Notes: a model not told the origin generated them from the sequence alone. A stretch of DNA of 32,410 bases from Deltaproteobacteria bacterium (GCA_021782545.1 JAJXUW010000012.1:1-32410); one strand, 5' to 3'. Numbered from the stretch's first letter, positions 9,286 through 19,410 are shown. Numbers and translations are program-made.

Positions 9286-10947
9286 ATGCGTAGCGATATG
9301 ATCAAAAAAGGGCTGGAACGGACACCGCACCGGGCTTTGTTAAAGGCAACCGGGCTTGATAACGGGGCCTTTGAGCGGCCGTTTATCGGGGTGGCCACCA
9401 GTTTTACCGATCTGATCCCCGGTCATTCCGGCATGCGTGACCTGGAGCGGTTCATCGAGAAGGGTGTCCATTCGGGTGGCGGGCAGGCCTTTTTCTTCGG
9501 CATTCCCGGAGTCTGCGACGGCATCGCCATGGGCCACAAGGGGATGCACTACTCCCTGCCGACCCGTGAATTGATCGCGGACATGGTGGAATCGGTGGCC
9601 GAGGCGCATCGTCTGGACGGTCTGGTGCTGCTCACCAACTGCGACAAGATCACCCCCGGTATGCTGATGGCGGCTGCCCGCTTGAACATCCCCTGCATTA
9701 TCGTGACCGCCGGTCCGATGATGAGCGGCCGGGGCAGCGAGGGGCGCAAGTACTCCTTTGTCACCGATACCTTCGAGGCGATGGCCCGTTACAAGGCCGG
9801 TGTGATCGACGCCAAGGAGTTGCAGGTCTGTGAAGACAATGCCTGTCCCGGCATGGGTTCCTGCCAGGGGCTGTTTACCGCCAACACCATGGCGATCCTG
9901 ACCGAGACCATGGGGATGAGCCTTCCCCGCTGCGGCACCGCCCTGGCCATATCGGCCCTGAAACGCCGGATCGCCTTCGCCTCTGGCGAGAAGATCGTGG
10001 AGTTGGTGCAGAAGGATATCAAGCCGCGGGACATCCTGACCCGGGCTGCCTTTGAAAACGCCATCCGGGTCGACCTGGCCTTGGGTGGTTCCTCCAATAC
10101 CGTGTTGCACCTGTTGGCCATCGCCCGCGAGGCCGGTGTGGAACTGCCGCTGGAGACCTTTGATGCCCTGGCCAAGGAGACCCCGCAGCTGGCCTCCATG
10201 AACCCGGCCGGGCCCCATTTTATGGAAGACCTGGATGTGGCCGGTGGTGTGGCCGGGGTGCTCAAGCAGTTGGGCTCCAAGATCAAGGACAACCCGACGG
10301 TGCTGGGTATCACCACCCGTCAGTTGGCTGCCAGCGTGGAGAATATCGACGAGACGGTAATCCGTCCGCTTTCCAACCCGGTTAAGAAAGAGGGTGGTAT
10401 TGCGGTGCTGTTCGGTTCCATCGCCCCCAAGGGGGCGGTGGTCAAGCAGTCCGGCGTTTCTGACAAAATGATGCGATTTGAGGGGACGGCCCGCTGTTTC
10501 GATTCCGAAGAACTGGCCATGGCAGCCCTGATGGAGGGCACGGTTCAATCCGGTGACGTGGTGGTGATCCGCTACGAGGGCCCCAAGGGCGGTCCCGGCA
10601 TGCGGGAGATGCTGGCCCCGACTGCTGCCATCATGGGGCTGGGGCTCGGCGATTCGGTGGCGCTGATCACCGATGGCCGGTTCTCCGGCGGTACCCGTGG
10701 TCCCTGTATCGGCCATATCTCGCCGGAGGCGGCGGAGGGCGGACCGATTGCCCTGGTGCAGGATGGTGACCGGATTCTGTTGGATATTCCCAACCGTAGA
10801 CTGGACCTGCTGGTGGACGAGGACACCCTGACTGCCCGCCGGGCGGCCTGGACGGCCCCCGAGCCGAAGATCAAGACCGGCTGGCTGGCCCGTTACGCAA
10901 AGGTGGTAACCTCTGCCTACACCGGCGCGGTAACGACTGCAGACTGA
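9286..10947 (+). CDS. ilvD: Dihydroxy-acid dehydratase
   Basis: Dehydrates 2,3-dihydroxy acids to the 2-keto acids that precede valine/leucine and isoleucine, using an iron-sulfur cluster and Mg2+. The 553-aa length is typical of the shorter IlvD subgroup. Visible family motifs are [29 protein letters not shown] (Cys119, Lys121), [16 protein letters not shown] (Cys187 and Cys193), and near the C-terminus [12 protein letters not shown] and TDGRFSGG. Around residues 40-50 the sequence reads [12 protein letters not shown], with no cysteine. The plant-type [2Fe-2S] enzymes carry a cluster cysteine there, whereas E. coli IlvD, a [4Fe-4S] enzyme, does not. I therefore infer the oxygen-sensitive type. 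First gene of the ilv operon. Confidence 0.96.
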   Translation: MRSDMIKKGLERTPHRALLKATGLDNGAFERPFIGVATSFTDLIPGHSGMRDLERFIEKGVHSGGGQAFFFGIPGVCDGIAMGHKGMHYSLPTRELIADMVESVAEAHRLDGLVLLTNCDKITPGMLMAAARLNIPCIIVTAGPMMSGRGSEGRKYSFVTDTFEAMARYKAGVIDAKELQVCEDNACPGMGSCQGLFTANTMAILTETMGMSLPRCGTALAISALKRRIAFASGEKIVELVQKDIKPRDILTRAAFENAIRVDLALGGSSNTVLHLLAIAREAGVELPLETFDALAKETPQLASMNPAGPHFMEDLDVAGGVAGVLKQLGSKIKDNPTVLGITTRQLAASVENIDETVIRPLSNPVKKEGGIAVLFGSIAPKGAVVKQSGVSDKMMRFEGTARCFDSEELAMAALMEGTVQSGDVVVIRYEGPKGGPGMREMLAPTAAIMGLGLGDSVALITDGRFSGGTRGPCIGHISPEAAEGGPIALVQDGDRILLDIPNRRLDLLVDEDTLTARRAAWTAPEPKIKTGWLARYAKVVTSAYTGAVTTAD

Positions 10948-10973
10948 TCCGTTCATCCAGGAGGGAATCTGCC

Positions 10974-11387
10974 GTGAAAACGCTCCTGGGCCTGTGTGTT
11001 ACCTTGTTGGTGGTTTCGGGGGTGGTTGCCTGTACAGCCGAGGGGCAGGCCCTGCGGGATGCCAGTTCACGGCTCTTGTCTGCAAAAGAGGTCACGGCGG
11101 TCTTTGCCGGCAATACCGCTACCGCTGCCGACGGCAAGGCGTATTACTTCAACCCCGACGGGGTGATAGTAGGCAAAGACACCTACGGTGACATACAGCG
11201 GGGCAGCTGGAATATCTCCCCCGAAGGGCAGCTCTGTTTTGGCAACCGGAATGCCCGATTATGCCCAACCACCTGTTACAAGGTGTATTTTGACAATGTG
11301 AGCCAGCAGCGTAAGCTGGTGGATGCCGACGGTGAGGTACAGTACACGGTTATCGCTATTCTGACCGGTAACCCTAACAATTTCTAG
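10974..11387 (+). CDS. Small putative lipoprotein in the ilv operon (resembles DUF995)
   Basis: The GTG start is preceded by a strong GGAGGG site and lies 26 bases after ilvD; ilvB starts 18 bases after its end. The product is 137 aa. It has a short basic start, a hydrophobic stretch, and a lipobox-like VVAC with Cys20, so it is probably lipidated and sits in the envelope. The mature part has the look of DUF995-type proteins: a short helix (SAKEVTAVFAGNT), then AYYFNPDGVIVG, then RGSWNISPEGQLCFGN with Cys88, Cys97 and Cys101. The match to DUF995 is from memory and not certain. No enzymatic motif is visible. Why a lipoprotein sits between ilvD and ilvB is unknown; base composition looks native. 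Confidence 0.8.
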   Translation: MKTLLGLCVTLLVVSGVVACTAEGQALRDASSRLLSAKEVTAVFAGNTATAADGKAYYFNPDGVIVGKDTYGDIQRGSWNISPEGQLCFGNRNARLCPTTCYKVYFDNVSQQRKLVDADGEVQYTVIAILTGNPNNF

Positions 11388-11405
11388 ACTGACAGAGGTT
11401 TTGGT

Positions 11406-13106
11406 ATGAAAATGAACGGCGCGCGTATCCTCCTTGAATGTCTGAAGCTCGAGGGGGTGGATCTGGTGTTCGGCTATCCCGGCGGCACCGTGATCAATCT
11501 GTATGACGAACTGATGAACGTGCGGGAGATCCGCCACATCCTGCCCCGTCACGAACAGGGCGGCACCCATGCGGCCGACGGCTATGCCCGGGCCACCGGT
11601 AAGGTAGGGGTCGCCATCGCTACCTCCGGCCCCGGTGCCACCAATACCGTAACCGGTATCGCCACCGCCTATATGGATTCGATCCCGATGGTGGTTATTT
11701 CCGGTCAGGTGACCACGGCGCTGATCGGTAACGATGCCTTCCAGGAAGTGGATATGATCGGCATTACCCGTCCGATCACCAAGCACAGTTTTTTGATTCG
11801 CAACCCCAAGGATATCCCTTCCATCGTCCGCAAGGCGTTCTACATCGCCCGTTCCGGTCGCCCTGGTCCGGTGCTGATCGATTTTCCCAAGGACGTCCAG
11901 ATCGCCCAGGCCGAGTTCAAGTGGCCGGAAACGGTGGATATCCGGGGGTATAAGCCCAATCTGGAGGGACATCCACGCCAGGTGGAAAAGGCCATTTTGA
12001 TGATGCTGGCCGCCCGGCGGCCGGTAATCTACGTAGGTGGCGGCGTCATATCGGCCGATGCCGCCGGGGATCTGACGGCCCTGGCACGTCGTCTGCAGTT
12101 CCCGGTGACCACTACCCTGATGGGGCTGGGCTCCTTTCCGGAAAATGACCCGCTGGCACTGAAGATGCTGGGGATGCATGGCGCCTATGCCGCCAATATG
12201 GCCATGACCAACTCTGACCTGATCCTCGCGGTAGGGGCGCGTTTCGATGACCGGGTGACCGGCAAGATCGCTACCTTCGCCCCCCACGCCAAGATCATCC
12301 ATGTGGATGTCGATCCTACCTCGATCCGTAAGAATGTGCGGGTGGACCTGCCGATCGTGGGAGATGTCAAGGACGTGCTGGTCAAGATGCTGGCCGAGCT
12401 GGATAAACAGGCTGACGGCCTAAAGGAACTGCAGGCCAATTTGTCTGTCTGGCATGAGGATATCAGCGGTTGGAAGGAAAAATATCCGATCGCCTATAAG
12501 CAGAGCACCACGACCATTAAACCGCAGTACGTCATTCAGAAGCTGCGGGAGTTGTCCCAGGAAGATGCCATCATGGCAACCGATGTGGGGCAGCACCAAA
12601 TGTGGGTCGCCCAGTTTTTCGGCTTCCAGCAACCCCGCACCCTGCTCTCCTCCGGGGGGCTCGGTACCATGGGTTTCGGACTGCCGGCAGCCATGGGGGC
12701 ACAGGCCGCCTTTCCCAAACGTCAGGTTATCTGCGTCTGCGGTGACGGCGGGGTGCAGATGAATATCCAGGAGCTGGCCACCATGGTCCAGAACCGCTTG
12801 CCAGTGAAGATCGTGATCCTGAATAACAATTTTCTGGGGATGGTGCGGCAGTGGCAGGAACTGTTCTTTGACAAGCGCTATTCCCAGACCTGCCTGGAGC
12901 TGCCGATCGACTTTGTCAAGCTGGCCGAGGCGTATGGGGCGAAGGGGCTGCGGACCGAAAAACCTGGCGAGGTGGAGCAGGTGATCAAGGAGGCGTTGGC
13001 CCACAACGGCCCTGTGGTGATGGAGTTCAAGATCTCCCGTGAGGAAAAGGTGCTGCCGATGGTACCGGCTGGTGCATCCTTGAATGAGATGGTTCTGAAT
13101 GCGTAA
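11406..13106 (+). CDS. ilvB: Acetolactate synthase, large (catalytic) subunit
   Basis: A ThDP/FAD enzyme that condenses pyruvate with pyruvate or 2-ketobutyrate, the first common step of branched-chain amino acid synthesis. The 566-aa protein starts with GARILLECLKLEGVDLVFGY and has the catalytic Glu50 in PRHEQGG, followed by AADGYARATGKVGV. The central FAD/linker domain has RFDDRVTGK. The C-terminal ThDP domain has GGLGTMGFGLPAAMGA, the Mg2+-ThDP motif beginning GDGG, and LNNNFLGMVRQWQ. It is followed 21 bases later by its regulatory subunit ilvN. Read together with the genes around it, biosynthetic rather than catabolic acetolactate synthase is clear. Confidence 0.96.
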   Translation: MKMNGARILLECLKLEGVDLVFGYPGGTVINLYDELMNVREIRHILPRHEQGGTHAADGYARATGKVGVAIATSGPGATNTVTGIATAYMDSIPMVVISGQVTTALIGNDAFQEVDMIGITRPITKHSFLIRNPKDIPSIVRKAFYIARSGRPGPVLIDFPKDVQIAQAEFKWPETVDIRGYKPNLEGHPRQVEKAILMMLAARRPVIYVGGGVISADAAGDLTALARRLQFPVTTTLMGLGSFPENDPLALKMLGMHGAYAANMAMTNSDLILAVGARFDDRVTGKIATFAPHAKIIHVDVDPTSIRKNVRVDLPIVGDVKDVLVKMLAELDKQADGLKELQANLSVWHEDISGWKEKYPIAYKQSTTTIKPQYVIQKLRELSQEDAIMATDVGQHQMWVAQFFGFQQPRTLLSSGGLGTMGFGLPAAMGAQAAFPKRQVICVCGDGGVQMNIQELATMVQNRLPVKIVILNNNFLGMVRQWQELFFDKRYSQTCLELPIDFVKLAEAYGAKGLRTEKPGEVEQVIKEALAHNGPVVMEFKISREEKVLPMVPAGASLNEMVLNA

Positions 13107-13127
13107 CAATGCGGAGGAGATGTGCTA

Positions 13128-13628
13128 ATGCACCACAATAGCCATACCATATCAGTGCTGGTGGAAAATGAATTCGGCGTGCTGGCCCGGGTCTCCGGAC
13201 TCTTTTCGGGGCGCGGCTTCAACATCGAATCACTGGCAGTCGCCCCCACCAACGAGGAGGGGCTCTCCCGAATGACTATCGTCACTCGCGGAGATGAAAA
13301 TGTCCTGGAGCAGATCACCAAGCAGCTCAACAAGCTGGTTGACGTGATCAAAGTCATCGATTTCAGCGATGAGAGCGCAATCGAGCGGGAGATGGCCCTG
13401 ATTAAGGTGACGGCCGAGGACCAAAACCGTGCAGAGGTACTGCGGATTGTGGATATCTTTAGGGCCAAAATTATTGATGTCACCCCCAAGTCGTACACGA
13501 TCGAGGCAACCGGTGCCCCGGTCAAGATCGACGCCATTTTAGAGCTGCTACGGCCTCTGGGGCTGAAGGAGCTGGTTCGTACCGGCGCCGTGGCCATCGG
13601 GCGGGGCGCCAAGGGGTGGAAAGGGTAG
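13128..13628 (+). CDS. ilvN: Acetolactate synthase, small (regulatory) subunit
   Basis: Binds and activates IlvB and confers valine feedback inhibition. The 166-aa product has an N-terminal ACT domain (HTISVLVENEFGVLARVSGL and FSGRGFNIESLAV within the first 40 residues) and the C-terminal extension ending in a GRGAKGWKG tail. An in-frame GTG lies six bases upstream, but the GGAGGAG ribosome site is spaced correctly only for the ATG at 13128. ilvC follows after 100 bases. Confidence 0.95.
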   Translation: MHHNSHTISVLVENEFGVLARVSGLFSGRGFNIESLAVAPTNEEGLSRMTIVTRGDENVLEQITKQLNKLVDVIKVIDFSDESAIEREMALIKVTAEDQNRAEVLRIVDIFRAKIIDVTPKSYTIEATGAPVKIDAILELLRPLGLKELVRTGAVAIGRGAKGWKG

Positions 13629-13643
13629 TCAAGCAGGCGTCGA

Positions 13644-14739
<1,096 letters not shown>

Positions 14740-14760
14740 CCAATACTGAATCAAAGTCTA

Positions 14761-14790
14761 AACCCCGCTCTTTCTGGGAGCGGGGTTTTC
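14761..14790 (+). terminator. Rho-independent terminator after ilvC
   Basis: A ten-base-pair perfect stem (14761-14770 with 14778-14787) encloses a seven-base loop and includes CCCCGCTC/GAGCGGGG. It continues into a short T stretch. It closes the ilv operon ahead of psd. Confidence 0.85.
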
Positions 14791-14826
14791 TACATTCTTC
14801 CCGATTTTCGTGTTACTTGGTATGCC

Positions 14827-15486
14827 ATGCGCCCATCGAAAGCCCTGATAACCCCTGAAGGCTACCCGTACATCGCCTACAGTGCCGGTCTGCTCCTGTT
14901 TCTGACTGCCGGTGCGTTTTTTTTGAAATCAACGGCATTGGCGGCGCCAGCGGTACTAACCCTGCTGCTGCTCCTGTTTGTCATATCGTTTTTCCGCAAC
15001 CCCGAGCGGGTGCCGCCGGCTGACCCAGCGCTGGTAGTGGCACCGGCCGATGGCACGGTGGTGTACATCGGCCCGGCCGCGCAGGAGCATCTGGGGGCGT
15101 GCCTGAAGATCAGTATCTTCATGTCGGTCTTTAACGTGCATGTGAACCGGGCGCCGGTACGCGGTACGGTGGTGGCACGCTGTTACAAGCAAGGGAAATT
15201 TTACGATGCTCGCCACGCCAAGGCGTCCTGCGAGAACGAGCAATGTGGTCTGGTGATGGAGACGGACAGCGGCGTGCAGGTGGCCTTTGTGCAGATTGCC
15301 GGCCTGATTGCCCGGCGGATACTGTGCTATGTGGATGCCGGTGACCGCCTGGAACGGGGTGAGCGTTACGGTATGATCCGTTTTGGCTCACGGGTGGATA
15401 TCTTTCTGCCGGAAGGATGTGAGCCGCTTGTGGCGGTCGGTCAGACTACCACGGCCGGCGTTACGGCGTTGACGAGGTTGACGTGA
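14827..15486 (+). CDS. psd: Phosphatidylserine decarboxylase, short (archaeal-type) form
   Basis: Converts phosphatidylserine to phosphatidylethanolamine using a self-made pyruvoyl group. The 219-aa protein has two hydrophobic stretches near the N-terminus (about 17-34 and 38-56), then APADGTVV with Asp75, IFMSVFNVHVNRAP with His105, and RFGSRVD near the C-terminus. Self-cleavage between Gly187 and Ser188 would give the pyruvoyl chain; the Asp-His-Ser set matches the family mechanism. No strong ribosome site is visible, and an out-of-frame ATG lies five bases upstream. pssA, the preceding enzyme of the pathway, overlaps its stop by four bases. Confidence 0.94.
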   Translation: MRPSKALITPEGYPYIAYSAGLLLFLTAGAFFLKSTALAAPAVLTLLLLLFVISFFRNPERVPPADPALVVAPADGTVVYIGPAAQEHLGACLKISIFMSVFNVHVNRAPVRGTVVARCYKQGKFYDARHAKASCENEQCGLVMETDSGVQVAFVQIAGLIARRILCYVDAGDRLERGERYGMIRFGSRVDIFLPEGCEPLVAVGQTTTAGVTALTRLT

Positions 15487-16301
15487 GCCGCGATGAGGAA
15501 AATGGAGTTATGAACGGTTCCGAACAGATGCCCCCCCAGCCCGCCAAAAGGCATGAAAACATCCGGCGGGGCATCTACATCCTGCCCAACCTGATTACCG
15601 CCGGCAGTCTGTTCGCGGGCTTCTACAGCATGATCTCAACCCTGAACGGCAATTATGGGGCTGCCGCCCTCTGGATATTCATCTCTGCCATCTGTGACGG
15701 TCTTGATGGCAAGGTGGCGCGTCTGACCGGCACCACCAGCCAGTTTGGGGTTGAATTCGATTCTCTGGCCGATCTGGTGGCCTTTGGCGTGACGCCAGGG
15801 CTGATGATGTACGCCTGGGCGCTGAAACCGTTTGGACGGTTGGGCTGGCTGGCGGCCTTCCTGTTTGTGGTCTGCGGCGCTCTGCGGCTGGCCCGTTTCA
15901 ACGTGCAGGTGGCCACGGTGGAGAGTAAGCGTTTTGTCGGGTTGCCGATCCCCGCAGCCGCCAGCATGGTCGCGTCGACCGTGCTGCTGTTCAACCATTT
16001 GGGCTGGCCAAGCTCGTACAAACGGCTGGCGATTCTGGTGCTGATCTACCTGCTGGCCTTCTTGATGGTCTCCAGTGTGAAGTACTACTCCTTCAAGGAT
16101 CCTGAGCTGATCAAACGGCAACCGTTCGGTTTTCTGGTGCTGGCGGTGGTACTTCTGATCATTGTGGCCACCGAACCGGCCATCATGCTGTTTGTTATCA
16201 TGTCCTGCTATGTCGTATCCGGGCCTGTAGGATTTTTGTTCAGCCTGCCGCGTCGCCTGCGTCTTGAACGGGCGATCCATAAAGGGCATGGGGGGCGTTA
16301 A
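15483..16301 (+). CDS. pssA: CDP-diacylglycerol-serine O-phosphatidyltransferase
   Basis: A membrane enzyme that makes phosphatidylserine from CDP-diacylglycerol and serine, the substrate of Psd. The 272-aa product is polytopic with several hydrophobic helices. It carries the CDP-alcohol phosphotransferase signature DG-x2-AR-x8-G-x3-D-x3-D: Asp72, Asp75, Asp93 and Asp97 by this start. I used the GTG at 15483, which overlaps the psd stop (GTGA) and has GAGG upstream; an ATG at 15510 is an alternative that would remove nine polar residues. It converges directly on the phosphodiesterase gene, whose stop codon abuts its own. Confidence 0.94.
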   Translation: MSRDEENGVMNGSEQMPPQPAKRHENIRRGIYILPNLITAGSLFAGFYSMISTLNGNYGAAALWIFISAICDGLDGKVARLTGTTSQFGVEFDSLADLVAFGVTPGLMMYAWALKPFGRLGWLAAFLFVVCGALRLARFNVQVATVESKRFVGLPIPAAASMVASTVLLFNHLGWPSSYKRLAILVLIYLLAFLMVSSVKYYSFKDPELIKRQPFGFLVLAVVLLIIVATEPAIMLFVIMSCYVVSGPVGFLFSLPRRLRLERAIHKGHGGR

Positions 16302-16772
16302 TTACTCGATTTTGTGGATAGTGGCGTTGATCTGTTGACCGTTTATCTCCAAAATGCCATAGGAAAGGAATGGGGCGCGCCCCCAAAGGGTGCCGGGGTT
16401 CAACAGGTGCATTCCTCCCCGTTGTTCGGCGAACGCCTGGTGTGTGTGGCCGAACAGGATGATATCCGCTTTTGACGCCTTACCCTGTGCCACCAGCAGC
16501 TCCAACCCGTTTTTAACGTTATACAGATCACCGTGGGTTATGAGCAGACGTCTTCCGGCTAGTGTAATCAGGCGTTCACGCGGGGCTGAGGAACCGTGGT
16601 CACAGTTGCCGGCCACGTACCACAGCTGTTCGTCGGTGGCCGCATCAAGCAGGAGGGCATCCTGCTCACCATCGCCGGCATGAATGATGACATCCGGTGT
16701 GCCGGCCTGCTGGTAGGCCTTAAACAGCATGCTGTCATTGCCGTGGGTGTCCGAAACAACTAAAATGCGCAT
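16302..16772 (-). CDS. YfcE/MJ0936-family metallophosphoesterase
   Basis: A 156-aa calcineurin-like phosphodiesterase of the small YfcE/MJ0936 group, which hydrolyses phosphodiesters with two bound metal ions; the natural substrate is not known. The metal-binding motifs appear in order: SDTHGN near residue 8, HAGDGE, GNCD, ITHGD and FGHTH. The ORF can be extended to a GTG at 16793, but the AAGGAG ribosome site lies inside that extension, so the ATG at 16772 is the better start. It is divergent from sppA with only 48 bases between, and has no link to the lipid genes beyond adjacency. Confidence 0.9.
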   Translation of the reverse strand: MRILVVSDTHGNDSMLFKAYQQAGTPDVIIHAGDGEQDALLLDAATDEQLWYVAGNCDHGSSAPRERLITLAGRRLLITHGDLYNVKNGLELLVAQGKASKADIILFGHTHQAFAEQRGGMHLLNPGTLWGRAPFLSYGILEINGQQINATIHKIE

Positions 16773-16820
16773 GTAACGTAGTTCTCCTTGCACAACAACG
16801 AAGGTCCGAGGGCGTACGCC

Positions 16821-17708
16821 ATGTCTACCAAAAGGATACTGCTGATCATCGGTGGCCTGTTTGCCATCTTGCTGTTGCTGCTTGCCGGCTCTTTGGCGTT
16901 GGGGCGGCTGCTCTTCAAAGGTGACGACGGCAGCTTTGCTGACACACCGGGGGTCGGCCTGGTTGAGGTCAAGGGGATGATCGTGGACTCGCGGGAACCG
17001 ATCCGCCAGCTGCGTTATTTTCTGAAAAAGGATACCGTCAAGGCGGTGGTGCTCCGGATCGATTCACCTGGAGGGGTGGTGGGCCCTTCTCAGGAGATCT
17101 ACGAGGAGGTCAGACGCCTGGCTGCCAAAAAGAAGGTAGTCGTATCCATGGGAAGCCTGGCCGCTTCTGGGGGGTACTATATTGCCGCCCCGGCCACGGA
17201 AATTTACGCCAACCCAGGTACTATCACCGCCAGTATAGGGGTGTTGATAAAGTTTTCCAACATCGAAGGACTCTTGAACAAGGTCGGCATTAAATCCTCC
17301 ACGATAAAGGCCGGCGCCTTCAAGGATGCTGGCTCTCCCGACCGTCCGCTGTCCGCCGAAGATCGCGCCATGTTCCAAGCGGTGATCGACAGTACCCATG
17401 AACAGTTTATCCGCGCTGTGGCGGAGGGACGGCGGCTGCCGATCGAGGAGGTACGACGGATTGCCGATGGCCGGGTGTTGTCCGGTGAACAGGCCAAGGC
17501 GCTCAGGCTGGTGGACAAACTTGGCAATCTGCAAGATGCGCTCGCCGAGGCCGGCCGACTGGCTGGTCTGGGCGATGACCCCGAGGTGCTGCTGCCGCCC
17601 AAGAAAAAGGTCAACTATCTGGACCTGCTGGCGGGCGGCGCGGAAGAACATTTCAGTGGCGTGCTCAACAAGGTGGTTGGCCGCGGTTTGCAGGTGAGTT
17701 ACGAATAG
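16821..17708 (+). CDS. sppA: Signal peptide peptidase SppA, short 36K type
   Basis: A membrane-bound serine protease that degrades cleaved signal peptides. The chosen ATG gives 295 aa, the single-domain form. An N-terminal anchor helix (about residues 5-28) is followed by a periplasmic protease domain. The nucleophile is Ser116 in SLAASGGYY, and the likely general base is Lys168 in KAGAFKDAGSP. The 52-residue separation equals that of the Ser-Lys pair in Bacillus subtilis SppA. Upstream in-frame codons from 16788 add only a polar stretch. It ends nine bases from the convergent DAHP synthase gene. Confidence 0.94.
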   Translation: MSTKRILLIIGGLFAILLLLLAGSLALGRLLFKGDDGSFADTPGVGLVEVKGMIVDSREPIRQLRYFLKKDTVKAVVLRIDSPGGVVGPSQEIYEEVRRLAAKKKVVVSMGSLAASGGYYIAAPATEIYANPGTITASIGVLIKFSNIEGLLNKVGIKSSTIKAGAFKDAGSPDRPLSAEDRAMFQAVIDSTHEQFIRAVAEGRRLPIEEVRRIADGRVLSGEQAKALRLVDKLGNLQDALAEAGRLAGLGDDPEVLLPPKKKVNYLDLLAGGAEEHFSGVLNKVVGRGLQVSYE

Positions 17709-17717
17709 ATAATTTGG

Positions 17718-18770
17718 CTACTTCCGTTTTTGCAGCCTGCGATGGGCATCCAGCAGTATGCGTTCGGTGGTATCCCAGTTGATGCAGGCGTCGGTAATGG
17801 AGACGCCGTATTTCAGTTTTGTCGGATCCGGGCCGATTTTCTGGTTGCCTTCCTCAAGGCAGCTCTCGATCATCAGGCCCGAGATGGACTGGTTGCCGGC
17901 CACTACCTGATCGATGACCGCTTCCATGACTTCAGGCTGGCGCCGATAGTCCTTGTTTGAGTTGCCGTGGCTGCAATCCACCATGATGGTCGGTGTCAGC
18001 CCATTTTTGGACAGCATCTCTTCCGTGTGCTGGATGTCTTCCGGGTGGTAGTTCGGTTTGCGTGACCCGCCCCGCAGGACGATATGCACATCAGGGTTGC
18101 CGGCGGTCCGGATGATGGACGCGCGTCCTTCACGGTTGATCCCCAGGAAGTTATGGGAGGCCTGCGCCGCAATCATGGCGTCGAGAGCGATCTGCAGATT
18201 GCCGTCAGTGCCATTTTTAAAACCGATCGGGAAGGAAAGTCCGCTGGCCAGCTCCCGATGGGTTTGCGATTCGGTGGTACGGGCCCCGATGGCCCCCCAG
18301 GAGATCAGATCGGCAACATACTCCGGGGTGATCGGATCGAGCATTTCGTTGGCAACCGGCACTTCCATGCTGATCAACCGGCAGAGCAGGGAGCGGGCAA
18401 TGCCAAGCCCTTTGGATATCTGGTGTGTGTGGTCCATATCGGGGTCATTGATCAACCCCTTCCAGCCGACCGTGGTGCGAGGTTTCTCAAAATAGACCCG
18501 CATGACCAGTTTGAGCTGGTCGTCCACTCGTGACGAAAGCGTCCGTAAGCGCTGTGCATATTCAATAGCCATGGCAGGGTCGTGGATGGAACATGGCCCC
18601 ACCACTACCATCAGGCGGCGGTCACGGCGCTGGATAATGTCCTTGATCCGTTCCCGGCTGCGGGAAACGAATTCGCGGCCGGCGTCGGACATGGGGAATA
18701 CCTGGCGCAGATCGGTAGGCGCGATGATAGGGATGATGCTGGTGACCTTCAGGTTGTTGGTTTTGATCAT
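17718..18770 (-). CDS. aroG: 3-deoxy-7-phosphoheptulonate (DAHP) synthase, class I AroG type
   Basis: Condenses phosphoenolpyruvate and erythrose 4-phosphate in the first step of the shikimate pathway. From the ATG at 18770 it is 350 aa, the same length as E. coli AroG. Motifs include GPCSIHDP, RVYFEKPRTTVGWKGL, GARTTESQ, GFKNGTDG and a final SITDACINW. I prefer this ATG to one six bases upstream and to the longer ORF from 18809 because the GAGG site is seven bases before it. Which amino acid inhibits it (Phe, Tyr or Trp) cannot be read safely from the sequence, so the letter in the symbol is provisional. It is divergent from gmhB. Confidence 0.93.
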   Translation of the reverse strand: MIKTNNLKVTSIIPIIAPTDLRQVFPMSDAGREFVSRSRERIKDIIQRRDRRLMVVVGPCSIHDPAMAIEYAQRLRTLSSRVDDQLKLVMRVYFEKPRTTVGWKGLINDPDMDHTHQISKGLGIARSLLCRLISMEVPVANEMLDPITPEYVADLISWGAIGARTTESQTHRELASGLSFPIGFKNGTDGNLQIALDAMIAAQASHNFLGINREGRASIIRTAGNPDVHIVLRGGSRKPNYHPEDIQHTEEMLSKNGLTPTIMVDCSHGNSNKDYRRQPEVMEAVIDQVVAGNQSISGLMIESCLEEGNQKIGPDPTKLKYGVSITDACINWDTTERILLDAHRRLQKRK

Positions 18771-18811
18771 GGTCATGCCTCGATTGAGCGGTCTTGACGT
18801 GTGACGCAACA

Positions 18812-18841
18812 GTTGTACTGGATGGGGGCGGTCATTGTCAA
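18812..18841 (-). promoter_or_regulatory. Candidate promoter for the DAHP synthase gene
   Basis: On the minus strand TTGACA and TACAAC are separated by 18 bases. The -35 element covers the TTG start of gmhB on the other strand, so the two divergent genes share very little control DNA. The -35 is perfect and the -10 moderate. Confidence 0.5.
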
Positions 18842-19410
18842 ATTCAAACGGGTTTCATGAAACCAAACGGGCGGTGTTTCTTGACCGCGATGGCACCTTG
18901 AACGTGGAAAAGGAGTACCTGTCCCGTGTTGATGAGTGTGAGCTGATCCCGGGGGCCGGCCGTGCGATCAGGCGTCTGAATGCGGCCGGTTGGCTGGTAG
19001 TGGTGGTGACCAATCAGTCTGGCGTGGCGCGGGGCTACTATGGTGAGGAGGAGGTAGCGGCGCTGCACCGGCATATGGCCGCTGAACTCGCCCTTACAGG
19101 TGCAGCGGTGGCCGGCTGGTACTACTGCCCACATCACCCTTCCGGGGGGGAGCCCTATAATCGCCCCTGTGATTGCCGCAAGCCACTTCCGGGCATGCTG
19201 CTACAGGCGGCCCGTAACCTCGATATCGACTTGTCCCGCTCATGGATGGTGGGGGACAAGCTGGCCGACATTGAGGCGGGTCTGGCCGCCGGCTGCCGCT
19301 CTGTGCTGGTACGCACCGGATATGGTCGTCAGGATGAGCACCGGCTGCCTTCCGGCGTACCGGTCTGTGATGACCTGCCTGCCGCAGCGGCTTATATATT
19401 GGCGGTTTGA
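18835..19410 (+). CDS. gmhB: D-glycero-D-manno-heptose 1,7-bisphosphate 7-phosphatase
   Basis: A HAD-superfamily phosphatase that removes the 7-phosphate in ADP-heptose synthesis for the LPS inner core. The 191-aa protein has the nucleophile motif FLDRDGTLN (Asp17 and Asp19), TNQSGVARG, and the structural zinc site CPHH...CDC (Cys98, His100, Cys112, Cys114). The third HAD acid, Asp141, is in MVGDKLADIEAG. No ATG or other good start precedes the HAD motif in frame. A TTG at 18835 with a G-rich stretch upstream is the only reasonable start. It stands alone upstream of the mre cluster; the other heptose genes are not in this window. Confidence 0.92.
   Translation: MSNSNGFHETKRAVFLDRDGTLNVEKEYLSRVDECELIPGAGRAIRRLNAAGWLVVVVTNQSGVARGYYGEEEVAALHRHMAAELALTGAAVAGWYYCPHHPSGGEPYNRPCDCRKPLPGMLLQAARNLDIDLSRSWMVGDKLADIEAGLAAGCRSVLVRTGYGRQDEHRLPSGVPVCDDLPAAAAYILAV

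Noticed and set aside
9340-10956. Open frame of 538 codons on the minus strand opposite ilvD
   Set aside because: It mirrors the ilvD codons, is rich in His, Gly, Gln and Arg with no recognisable motif, and ilvD is beyond doubt. Similar mirror frames lie opposite glgP (7392-8603), ilvB (11259-12302) and secA (25363-26160).
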